NCBI GenBank assembly: GCA_002746355.1
Contig: NVWX01000027.1
Coordinates: 30,169-36,836, forward strand
Direction: 5' to 3'
Length of the DNA stretch: 6,668 bases
Origin: Dehalococcoidia bacterium
Lineage (GTDB): Bacteria; Chloroflexota; Dehalococcoidia; Lucifugimonadales; UBA3495
The position numbers and the translations under genes are program-made. The notes beneath the pieces were generated by a model that searched no databases, was not told where the DNA came from, and worked only from the letters and a program-made list of their open reading frames with translations. Shown one piece after another: positions 1 through 5,519 of the stretch (position 1 is the first letter of the stretch; each line of letters starts with the position of its first letter).

Positions 1-75
1 GAATGAGTCTGGGGACATATTATCACCAGGCGTATTGGCAGTCCAACGATGTAGGCGTGAGAATGGCATACGTCT

Positions 76-93
76 TTCCGGCGGAGGCCGGAA
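76..93. repeat. Small dispersed-type hairpin repeat, copy 1
   Basis: A 7-bp perfect stem (ttccggc / gccggaa) closes a GGAG tetraloop and is followed by atccact. The core looks like the widespread intergenic repeat built around a 'ttccggc...gccggaa' stem that is scattered through many bacterial genomes. It lies in the gene-free stretch downstream of the SDR gene and pairs in inverted orientation with the copy near 166-185. Apart from these hairpins and the palindrome near 201-236, positions 1-215 show no gene, RNA or other recognisable element. Confidence 0.55.
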
Positions 94-165
94 TCCACTC
101 AGCCACCGTGTTCATGGCTACTGTGCCGTCGGTTGGATGAATGGTTTAGTTTGGTGCACCAGTGG

Positions 166-185
166 GTTCCGGCTTTCGCCGGAAC
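166..185. repeat. Small dispersed-type hairpin repeat, copy 2 (inverted relative to copy 1)
   Basis: An 8-bp perfect stem (gttccggc / gccggaac) closes a TTTC loop. It is preceded by agtgg and followed by gacggg. Read on the minus strand, its flank matches the flank of copy 1 (ttccggc...gccggaa then cccact versus tccact), so the two copies face each other about 70 nt apart. It has no downstream U tract on either strand, so a mobile or dispersed repeat is a better reading than an intrinsic terminator. Confidence 0.55.
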
Positions 186-200
186 GACGGGTAGGGCGGC

Positions 201-236
201 GGGGCGGGTTTACGGCTACTGCGCCGTAAACGCCCC
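201..236 (-). other. Hairpin enclosing the SDR stop codon
   Basis: The stem gtttacggc (208-216) pairs perfectly with gccgtaaac (223-231) around a 6-nt loop that carries most of the TAG stop codon of the SDR gene. Beyond a 2-nt bulge, ggggc (201-205) pairs with gcccc (232-236), giving 14 bp in all. No T run follows on the minus strand, so it is not a canonical Rho-independent terminator. It could stabilise the mRNA 3' end or be an accident of the coding sequence. Confidence 0.45.
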
Positions 237-980
237 GTCCACGGCCATGGCTAGCCCGGTAACCAGGGAGGCGGCGTCGGAGCAGAGCCAGGCTACGGCT
301 TCGGCAATCTCGTCGGGGGTGCCTTTGCGGCCGATTGGTTGGCGGGTGGGGATGGCTGCGGCGTAGTCGTCCCGGCCTTCTACCAGACGGTCCATCATGG
401 GCGTGTCGATGATGCCTGGACAGACGGCGTTCACCCGGATGTTGTCCGCGGCGTATTCCAGGGCCGCAGACTTGGTCAGGCCGATGACGGCGTGCTTGCT
501 GGCCGAATAGACCGACAGCCGCCGGGAGCCCACCAGTCCCGCCGCCGAGGCGGTGTTTACGATGGCCCCGCCGCCCTGTTTCAGCATCTCTGGAATCTCG
601 TATTTCAGGCAGAGCCAGACGCCCTTCACGTTGACGTCCATGAGGCGGTCGAAGGTGTCCTCGGGGTATTCGTGGAGACGCCCGCCCCAATAGCCCTCGA
701 TTCCGGCATTGTTGTAGGCGCAGTCCAGGCGTCCGTAGGCCTGGATAACCGCCCCGACCATGGCCTCGACATCGGCTGGGCGGGAGACATCGGCGTGGAC
801 GAAAATGCCGTCGCCGCCCATGTCCTTGATGGCGCTGAGCGTCTCCTCTCCGCCGTCGGCATCGATGTCGGAGACCGCGATGGTGGCGCCTTCGCGGGCC
901 AACACCAAGGATGTGGCCCGGCCGATGCCGGATCCGGCGCCGGTCACCAGGGCGATCTTGTCTTTCAGTGAATCAGCCAT
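216..980 (-). CDS. SDR family NAD(P)-dependent oxidoreductase
   Basis: This is a 254-residue classical short-chain dehydrogenase/reductase, a cytosolic Rossmann-fold enzyme of the usual family length. The cofactor motif TGAGSGIG lies at 13-20. Asp38 at the end of the second strand suggests NAD(H) rather than NADP(H). The structural NNAG is at 90-93. The catalytic set is complete: Asn117, Ser145, Tyr158 and Lys162 (YSASK). The PG motif follows at 188-189. The start was chosen because AGGAG lies 9 nt upstream; the in-frame extension to 1061 would translate through a dispersed repeat and adds no SDR sequence. The gene follows the minus-strand TPP enzyme after 154 nt, and no clear promoter was seen in that gap, so co-transcription is possible. 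The substrate cannot be read from the sequence; 3-oxoacyl, secondary alcohol, acetoin-type and sugar substrates are all found in this family. It is a confident family call with no specific function. Confidence 0.95.
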   Translation of the reverse strand: MADSLKDKIALVTGAGSGIGRATSLVLAREGATIAVSDIDADGGEETLSAIKDMGGDGIFVHADVSRPADVEAMVGAVIQAYGRLDCAYNNAGIEGYWGGRLHEYPEDTFDRLMDVNVKGVWLCLKYEIPEMLKQGGGAIVNTASAAGLVGSRRLSVYSASKHAVIGLTKSAALEYAADNIRVNAVCPGIIDTPMMDRLVEGRDDYAAAIPTRQPIGRKGTPDEIAEAVAWLCSDAASLVTGLAMAVDGAFTAQ

Positions 981-989
981 TGTAGTTGT

Positions 990-994
990 CTCCT
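990..994 (-). promoter_or_regulatory. Ribosome binding site that fixes the SDR start
   Basis: AGGAG on the minus strand sits 9 nt before the ATG at 980. The upstream in-frame ATG at 1061 has no comparable site, which supports the 254-residue form. Confidence 0.75.
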
Positions 995-1023
995 GCGGTT
1001 CAAAAGGCTGTGGCGAACGGTGG

Positions 1024-1098
1024 TTCGACAGGCTCACCATGAGCGGAACCTGTGGCTTCACGATGAGCGGAAAAACCGCTCATCCTGAGCCTGTCGAA
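1024..1098. repeat. Imperfect inverted dispersed repeat between TPP and SDR genes
   Basis: The left arm (1024-1046, begins ttcgacaggctca) and the right arm (1076-1098) are 23-nt inverted copies differing at two adjacent bases (cc versus gg in the centre). A third partial copy, gatgagcgg at 1062-1070, pairs perfectly with ccgctcatc at 1076-1084 around an AAAAA loop. The motif 'ttcgacaggctca..atgagcgg' belongs to a repeat seen scattered in intergenic regions of many bacteria (from memory, not searched). It fills much of the 154-nt gap. On the minus strand the T run is inside the loop, not after the stem, so terminator function is not supported. Confidence 0.7.
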
Positions 1099-1134
1099 GG
1101 ACGCAAATGCGGGTGGTACAAAGCGGGGATTCTC

Positions 1135-2850
1135 CTAAGTCTGGCCCGGTCGCCAGGCGCCGGCCCGCCAGTCGTCGGGGCTGGGGCCTGGATCGATCAG
1201 AACGTCGATCACCGCCGGCTTGCCGGATGCCTGGGCGGCCCGAAGCGCGTCGGGCAGGTCCTTGGAATCGCTGACCTGGACACCCCATGCGCCCATGCCC
1301 TCGGCCACGACGGCGTTGTTGGTGGGATAGAACTCGGAGGCTATCTTGTGGCCCTCGGGCTGATGGTCGTGAACCATGCCCAGGGAGTTGTTGTTGAACA
1401 CCACGCAGATGATGGGCAGGTCGTACTGCACCGCCGTGGAGATGGCGTTCACGGTCATCATGTAGCCGCCGTCGCCGGTTACGCAGACCACCGGCTGGTC
1501 CGGGTAGACCAGTTTCAGGCCCACCGCGGCCGGCAGCGCCCAACCCATGCCCGCGGTGCCGCCGGGACTGTAGAAAGTGTTGGCCTGCTGGGCCCGGTAG
1601 AGATGGGCCATCCAGGTGCGGTTGTTGCCGGCGTCCAACGTGTAGATGGTGGAATCCTCCATGGTCGCCTGCAGTTGGGCGATCAGCCTCTGGGGCTTCA
1701 CCGGCGAGCTGTCCTCATGCATCTCCGGCTGGTCGTGGTAGCCGCCGGCATCGCGGCGGCCAGGCAGGCTATCGGTCCATTCTTTCCGGCCAGAGTTGTC
1801 CTGTGCGGCCGCTTTGGATGCTTCAATCAACTGCTCCAGGATGACTTTGGCGTCTCCGATCAGGCCCAGTTCCACCGGGAAAGACCACCCGGCGTTCCGC
1901 TCGTCGATGTCGATCTGGATTATGCGTTGCCTATTTGGATTAAATATGTCCGGACGCTCACCCACAGTCTCCTGGGAGCGCAATAACGCGCCGATCACGA
2001 GCACGGTGTCGGCGTCGCCCACCGCCCGGTTGGCCGTTTCCTGCCCGTAGGTGCCGACCATGCCCAGGGCCAGCGGATGGTCCTCGGAGATGGCGCTCTT
2101 TCCTTTATAGCTGGTGGCCACGGGCATGCCCCACTGCTCGGCCAGTTCTTGCAGCTCCGTGTGGGCCCTTGCCACGCGCACCCCGTTCCCGGCGATGATC
2201 ACCGGCCTCTTGGACTCGCTTAGTATCTTGATGGCCCGCTCGATGTCCACCGCCGAGCTGGCCGGTTTAGATGTGTTCAGGAAACCCGACGCGTTGTGGA
2301 TGAAGGGCGGGGACTCCACGTCCACCTGACCTGAGATGGCCGCCGAGCGCATGAGCACGGTGGTGGGGCCAGGACGTCCGCTCACCGCGTGTTTGATGGC
2401 CATCTGCGTGCCTAGAACAGCCTCTTTGGGGCTGGTGGCCAGGGTGGTGTACTTGGTCATGGACTTGAAGATGGACTGGAGGTCGATGCTGCCGTATTCC
2501 CCGGCGCCCGACTGGTTGGCGGGCCGCTGGGCCGCGCCTCCGTCAGACGTGTCGGTAATCACCAGCATCGGGGAGCTGCTGAGCATGGCCTCCATGATGC
2601 CAAAGGTGGCGTTGGAGCCCATGAACAGTCCCTGCCCCATGATGGCGGCCGGCTTCCCGGCGGCGCGGCCGTAGGCATCCGCCATGATCGCCGCAACCTG
2701 CTCGTGGCGCACCAATATGGTCTTGATCCGGTCCTGCTTGGTCTCCAGGACTTGGAAGATCTGCCCGGTCCCGCCCCCGGGGATGCCGAAGACGTACTCG
2801 ATACCGGCTTCCTCCAGAGTCTGGACGATCATCTCGCTGGCTGATGGCAT
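1135..2850 (-). CDS. Thiamine pyrophosphate-dependent enzyme, acetolactate synthase-like
   Basis: This 571-residue protein has the full three-domain layout of the POX/ALS superfamily of TPP enzymes: N-terminal pyrimidine-binding domain (about 3-170), central domain (about 200-335, with the VIIAGNG strand at 217-223) and C-terminal pyrophosphate-binding domain (about 390-560). The activating glutamate is Glu50 in VRHEQ. The Mg-TPP motif runs from GDG at 459-461 to NNN at 486-488. FGIPGG at 21-26 is typical of the family. Known members decarboxylate 2-oxo acids or form/cleave C-C bonds. The ALS-type GQVP..FQE segment is not recognisable here (TDTSDGG stands at 99-105), and no ilvN, ilvC or ilvD is adjacent, so true acetolactate synthase is doubtful; a benzoylformate decarboxylase-like or lyase activity is equally possible. 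The start is supported by AAAGGA 7 nt upstream. A sigma70-like promoter lies about 100 nt upstream, and the SDR gene follows. Confidence 0.92.
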   Translation of the reverse strand: MPSASEMIVQTLEEAGIEYVFGIPGGGTGQIFQVLETKQDRIKTILVRHEQVAAIMADAYGRAAGKPAAIMGQGLFMGSNATFGIMEAMLSSSPMLVITDTSDGGAAQRPANQSGAGEYGSIDLQSIFKSMTKYTTLATSPKEAVLGTQMAIKHAVSGRPGPTTVLMRSAAISGQVDVESPPFIHNASGFLNTSKPASSAVDIERAIKILSESKRPVIIAGNGVRVARAHTELQELAEQWGMPVATSYKGKSAISEDHPLALGMVGTYGQETANRAVGDADTVLVIGALLRSQETVGERPDIFNPNRQRIIQIDIDERNAGWSFPVELGLIGDAKVILEQLIEASKAAAQDNSGRKEWTDSLPGRRDAGGYHDQPEMHEDSSPVKPQRLIAQLQATMEDSTIYTLDAGNNRTWMAHLYRAQQANTFYSPGGTAGMGWALPAAVGLKLVYPDQPVVCVTGDGGYMMTVNAISTAVQYDLPIICVVFNNNSLGMVHDHQPEGHKIASEFYPTNNAVVAEGMGAWGVQVSDSKDLPDALRAAQASGKPAVIDVLIDPGPSPDDWRAGAWRPGQT

Positions 2851-2951
2851 TTTTATATCCTTTTTTGGCCGCCGCTAATCAGGTTTGCGGGATACCCATT
2901 GGCAACCGCAGCTGAAGCTGAATCAGGCTCGGTCCGGCGGAATTTGAACGG

Positions 2952-2980
2952 ATGATACCCTTCACGTTTGGCGGGGTCAA
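2952..2980 (-). promoter_or_regulatory. Sigma70-type promoter of the minus-strand TPP gene
   Basis: On the minus strand TTGACC (2980-2975) and TATCAT (2957-2952) are separated by exactly 17 nt. Each hexamer matches the sigma70 consensus at five of six positions. Initiation would fall near 2945, giving a leader of about 95 nt before the ATG at 2850. The region 2851-3020 holds no gene; besides this promoter it contains the Shine-Dalgarno sequence at 2858-2863 and only weak short inverted repeats. The same hexamers and spacing occur at 3649-3677. Confidence 0.65.
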
Positions 2981-3020
2981 CAAAAGATGCGCACCGGGTG
3001 GTGTGGCCTAGCTGACTTCT

Positions 3021-3610
3021 TTACGCGCAGGACCTAAATTGATAATCCACCGGAGCCGTGATGAAAAATGCTGGTTCCCCGGAATGTGAGAGGAACAAAG
3101 CCCGGTCGTCGGTGATCAACTCCATCGTGCCGGAGTCGCTGGGATTACCCCAGCCCGGTGGAGGGTTCCCTGTGCCGAGTATCGGGTCTGCAACCCACAT
3201 TCGTCCATCGAAATTGGCGTACCGGATACCGCAGTGGGTGTAAAGCCGGTGTGAATAGCGGACCCCGATCTGCGCTGGTTCAACTTCAACTGCAGGCGTT
3301 GCCGTGGGTTTAGGGGCTGGGGAGGCTATAGGCTCGATGACAGGCGTTGCCGTAGGCTTATAGGGGCTAGGGTGGCCTTGGGCTTGATAGTCGGCGTTGC
3401 CGAGGGCTCGGGGGCCGGAGTGGCCGTAGGCTCGGAAGTCGGAGTGGTCGTGGGCTTGGAAGTCGGTGTTACCGTGGACTCCGGAGTCGGCGTGCCTGCG
3501 GCCGTACAGGCCAGCAACGCCAGCAACAATGGGACCGCTAGCCAGAGGAGAAATAATTTACCGGCCAACTGGAATCTCCCCGATTCAGTATCTGACGCCT
3601 GGGTCATCAT
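3021..3610 (-). pseudogene. Frameshifted Thr/Pro-repeat lipoprotein with C-terminal domain
   Basis: The first frame (ATG at 3610) encodes a charged N-terminus, a hydrophobic segment at about 18-34 and a lipobox ending LLAC with Cys35, followed by a Thr/Pro-rich tether, and stops at 3326. The tether and an 80-residue downstream domain continue without a stop in another minus-strand frame, to TAA at 3021-3023. Joining them near 3360 gives about 195 residues. The 8-residue repeat register is restored by removing one TA from the TATA at 3359-3362, so a 2-nt duplication is the simplest lesion; a 1-nt loss would also restore the frame. The C-terminal part carries YTHCGIRYANFDGRMW and ends in RSCA, so it has two cysteines that could pair outside the cell. 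It resembles secreted 'HCG...FDGR.W' hypothetical proteins I recall from Chloroflexota and actinobacteria. Function is unknown. No clear Shine-Dalgarno is seen. It could be a real pseudogene or a sequencing/assembly error. Confidence 0.75.
3300..3493 (-). repeat. Eight 24-nt tandem repeats encoding Thr/Pro octapeptides
   Basis: Read on the minus strand, the units translate as TPTPESTV, TPTSKPTT, TPTSEPTA, TPAPEPSA, TPTIKPKA, TLAPKPTA (after removal of the extra TA), TPVIEPIA and SPAPKPTA. The consensus is roughly TPxxxPTA. They form the tether of the lipoprotein between the lipid-anchored Cys35 and the C-terminal domain. The region is 194 nt, that is 8 x 24 plus 2, which places the frame lesion in the sixth unit. 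Confidence 0.8.
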
Positions 3611-3648
3611 ATCGATTTCAGACCAAAGGCACCACCCATCGCCGCCGG

Positions 3649-3677
3649 TTGACCCCCGTTGGGCGCGGGCGTATCAT
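3649..3677 (+). promoter_or_regulatory. Sigma70-type promoter of the plus-strand TPP gene
   Basis: TTGACC (3649-3654) and TATCAT (3672-3677) are separated by 17 nt, each five of six to consensus. Initiation is expected near 3684-3686, leaving a leader of about 70 nt before the ATG at 3757. It lies in the 146-nt divergent gap between the lipoprotein and the second TPP gene. No convincing promoter for the lipoprotein was seen on the opposite strand of this gap. Confidence 0.65.
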
Positions 3678-3685
3678 CCCCCCAA

Positions 3686-3701
3686 CCTGAGCCAGCTCAG
3701 G
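3686..3701. promoter_or_regulatory. Operator-like palindrome at the predicted transcription start
   Basis: CCTGAGC and GCTCAGG form a perfect 7-bp inverted repeat with a CA centre, beginning about 9 nt downstream of the -10 element. The position suits a repressor that blocks initiation. The short 2-nt centre makes an RNA hairpin in this form unlikely, so a dimeric DNA-binding protein is the better guess. No regulator gene is present in the window. Confidence 0.4.
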
Positions 3702-3756
3702 CACGTTTTCGGGCTTGGGTATCCCTGATCAATTCGAATAGACAGAGAGAGGAATC

Positions 3757-5442
3757 ATGCGCGGTGCCGATGCCATAGTTCGCGCCCTGGAATTGGAAGG
3801 AGTTGAGTACATCGCCGGATTCCAAGGCGGTGGATTAAACCCCCTTTGGACTGGTCTCAGAAACTCTGAGACCATCAAGGTTTTCGCGGCTAGAAACGAA
3901 AGACTGGGCGTGGAGATCGCCGACGGCTACGCCCGCGCCACCGGCAAGGTGGGCGTGGCCATGACCGGCACCGGCCCAGGCGCCACCAATACCCTTACCG
4001 GGATCGCCGGCGCTTTCGCCGACAATATTCCAGTCCTTCTATTGATGGGACAGGTACCCCTGGCCCAACTGGGCAAAGAGGTCCAGCAAGAGGTCTCCGC
4101 CAGCATCTTCGATACCCTGGTGAAGTGGCGGGGCACCATGGCCAAAGTGGAAGACATCCCGTCAATCATGCGCCGCGCCTTCACCGCCCTGCGCTCGGGC
4201 TCTCCCGGCCCGGTGGTGCTGGAGATGCCCCAGGACGTGCTGATGACTGAGGTGCCAGATGGTTCGCTGGTCTACGAGCCCGTCGGCCCCGGACGAAAGG
4301 CCGCCCCGGATGCTGATGAGGTCGCCAAGGCAGCCGATCTGTTGGTCAACGCCAAGTTGCCAGTCTTGAACCTGGGCGGCGGCGTTTTGTCCGCCGAGGC
4401 CTGGGACGAAGCCAAAGAGTTGGCCGAATTGCTGTCCATGCCGGTGGCGACAACCCTGGTGGCCAAAGGGGTCTTTCCCGAGGACCATCCCCTCTCCATG
4501 GGAATGGGTTGTTACCCTCGCAGCCGGTACGCTAGCGGAGCTTCCCTGCACATGAACCGCAAGGCCGATGTGGTCCTGGCGGTGGGCAACTCCTACCGGC
4601 TGCCCAACGGCACCGACGGACGACCCATCCCCGAGAATGTGAGCCTGATTCATGTGAACGCCGACGAGCATGACCTGAATAAGCAATACCAGGCCGAGGT
4701 GCCTATCTTGGCCGACGCCAAGCTGGCGTTGCGCGCCATCCTAGATGCTGTGAAAGAACGCATCGGACCCGGCAAGGGCGGTCTCAAAGAGGAAGTGGTC
4801 GCCGAGATCAAGCAGGCCAAAGACAAGGACCTGGGCGCCTGGGAGCCCGTTTTCAACGATACTTCCACCCCCACCAATGGATACCGCGTGGTCCACGAAC
4901 TGGCCAAGATCATCGACCCGAACAAGACTATTGCCCTTCACGACGCTGGAGGAAGCCGCGGCTATATGTCGCCCTTCTGGACGGCCACCGAGCCCCGCAG
5001 CTATCTGGGCATGGGTGGCATGGCCGCCATGGGCTGGTCGCTGGGCGGGGCCATCGGCGCCAAGCTGGGGCAGCCCGATAAACTGGTGGTCCACCTGCTG
5101 GGCGACGCTTCGTTTGGCATGGTTGGCATGGAGTTGGAAACGGCCGTCCGCATGGGACTGCCCACGCTCACCATAGTCGTCAACAATGAAGGTACCGGCG
5201 GAGGCCTGATGGGCATGGATAGCCCCACCGGCCCGCCACCGGACATGGCCAAACTCACGGGCAACTGGAGCAAAGTGGCCGAGGGCCTGGGCGCTTACTC
5301 GGAGCGGGTTGAAGACCCGGAAGAGATCGGTCCGGCGCTCAAGCGGGCTATCGCCGCCACCGAAAGCGGCCAGGCCGCCCTGGTGGAAGTCATGATTAAG
5401 CCCATGGCCACGCCAGGTCTGCCCGACGACTGGACGATCTAA
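3757..5442 (+). CDS. Thiamine pyrophosphate-binding protein, acetolactate synthase-like
   Basis: This 561-residue protein is a second member of the POX/ALS superfamily, clearly different in sequence from the minus-strand one. It has the pyrimidine-binding domain (about 1-170), the central domain (about 185-325, LPVLNLGGGVLS) and the pyrophosphate-binding domain (about 370-550). The activating glutamate is Glu48 in RNER. GQVP at 98-101 and QQE at 110-112 match the ALS-type segment, with Gln111 spaced 63 residues from Glu48 as in E. coli acetolactate synthase II. The Mg-TPP motif starts GDAS (449-452) rather than GDG and continues to NN at 476-477. FQGGG at 22-26 replaces the usual xPGGx. The start has GAGAGG about 4 nt upstream. 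The protein is probably cytosolic and acts on 2-oxo acids or 2-hydroxy ketones/acyl-CoAs; the reaction is not readable. The formamidase-family gene follows after 77 nt, and no ilv neighbours are present. Confidence 0.92.
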   Translation: MRGADAIVRALELEGVEYIAGFQGGGLNPLWTGLRNSETIKVFAARNERLGVEIADGYARATGKVGVAMTGTGPGATNTLTGIAGAFADNIPVLLLMGQVPLAQLGKEVQQEVSASIFDTLVKWRGTMAKVEDIPSIMRRAFTALRSGSPGPVVLEMPQDVLMTEVPDGSLVYEPVGPGRKAAPDADEVAKAADLLVNAKLPVLNLGGGVLSAEAWDEAKELAELLSMPVATTLVAKGVFPEDHPLSMGMGCYPRSRYASGASLHMNRKADVVLAVGNSYRLPNGTDGRPIPENVSLIHVNADEHDLNKQYQAEVPILADAKLALRAILDAVKERIGPGKGGLKEEVVAEIKQAKDKDLGAWEPVFNDTSTPTNGYRVVHELAKIIDPNKTIALHDAGGSRGYMSPFWTATEPRSYLGMGGMAAMGWSLGGAIGAKLGQPDKLVVHLLGDASFGMVGMELETAVRMGLPTLTIVVNNEGTGGGLMGMDSPTGPPPDMAKLTGNWSKVAEGLGAYSERVEDPEEIGPALKRAIAATESGQAALVEVMIKPMATPGLPDDWTI

Positions 5443-5449
5443 AGCACTC

Positions 5450-5502
5450 AGCTATCAGCCGTCAGAGGTTCGCACCTGAAAGCTGACGGCTGATAGCTTT
5501 TT
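5450..5502 (+). terminator. Perfect 16-bp hairpin with T run between TPP and amidohydrolase genes
   Basis: The arms agctatcagccgtcag (5450-5465) and ctgacggctgatagct (5483-5498) pair perfectly around a 17-nt loop that itself can form a small aggt/acct stem. Five T's end the structure (5498-5502), as in an intrinsic terminator on the plus strand. It lies 7 nt after the TPP stop and ends 17 nt before the amidohydrolase ATG, so it would reduce or separate expression of the second gene. The sequence also resembles 'agctgacggctgatagct' repeats I recall as dispersed in several genomes, so it may be an inserted repeat that happens to act as a terminator. Confidence 0.6.
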
Positions 5503-5519
5503 AACTGCTAGGAGATTCC

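Noticed and set aside
118..690. Minus-strand 190-codon open frame overlapping the SDR
   Set aside because: It is rich in Arg/His/Pro, out of frame with a gene that has a complete SDR catalytic set, and passes through the repeat-bearing intergenic stretch.
981..1061. N-terminal extension of the SDR by 27 residues
   Set aside because: The extension translates the dispersed inverted repeat and lies upstream of a well-placed AGGAG; SDRs normally begin shortly before the TGxxxGxG motif, as the shorter form does.
1062..1084. Possible intrinsic terminator between the TPP and SDR genes
   Set aside because: The stem is good, but the T run on the minus strand forms the loop and nothing T-rich follows the stem.
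760..1986. Long plus-strand open frame of 408 codons
   Set aside because: It runs antisense to the SDR and TPP genes, reads through the intergenic repeat, and its translation shows no family motif; it is a high-GC shadow frame.
2985..3005. Terminator for the lipoprotein gene (cacc/ggtg stem followed by cgcatctttt)
   Set aside because: The stem is only 4 bp, and the T run is short and displaced, so it is too weak to annotate.
3355..3364. Programmed ribosomal frameshifting in the lipoprotein
   Set aside because: No X-XXY-YYZ slippery heptamer or downstream stimulatory stem is evident, and the repeat register is explained simply by a TA duplication.
3300..3493. CRISPR-like array
   Set aside because: The 24-nt units are contiguous without spacers, diverge at silent and non-silent positions, and encode a Thr/Pro tether.
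3372..3728. Plus-strand 118-codon frame rich in Gly-Val repeats
   Set aside because: It is the antisense reading of the Thr/Pro repeats of the lipoprotein; the low-complexity repeat keeps the opposite frame open, and it runs across the promoter region of the TPP gene.
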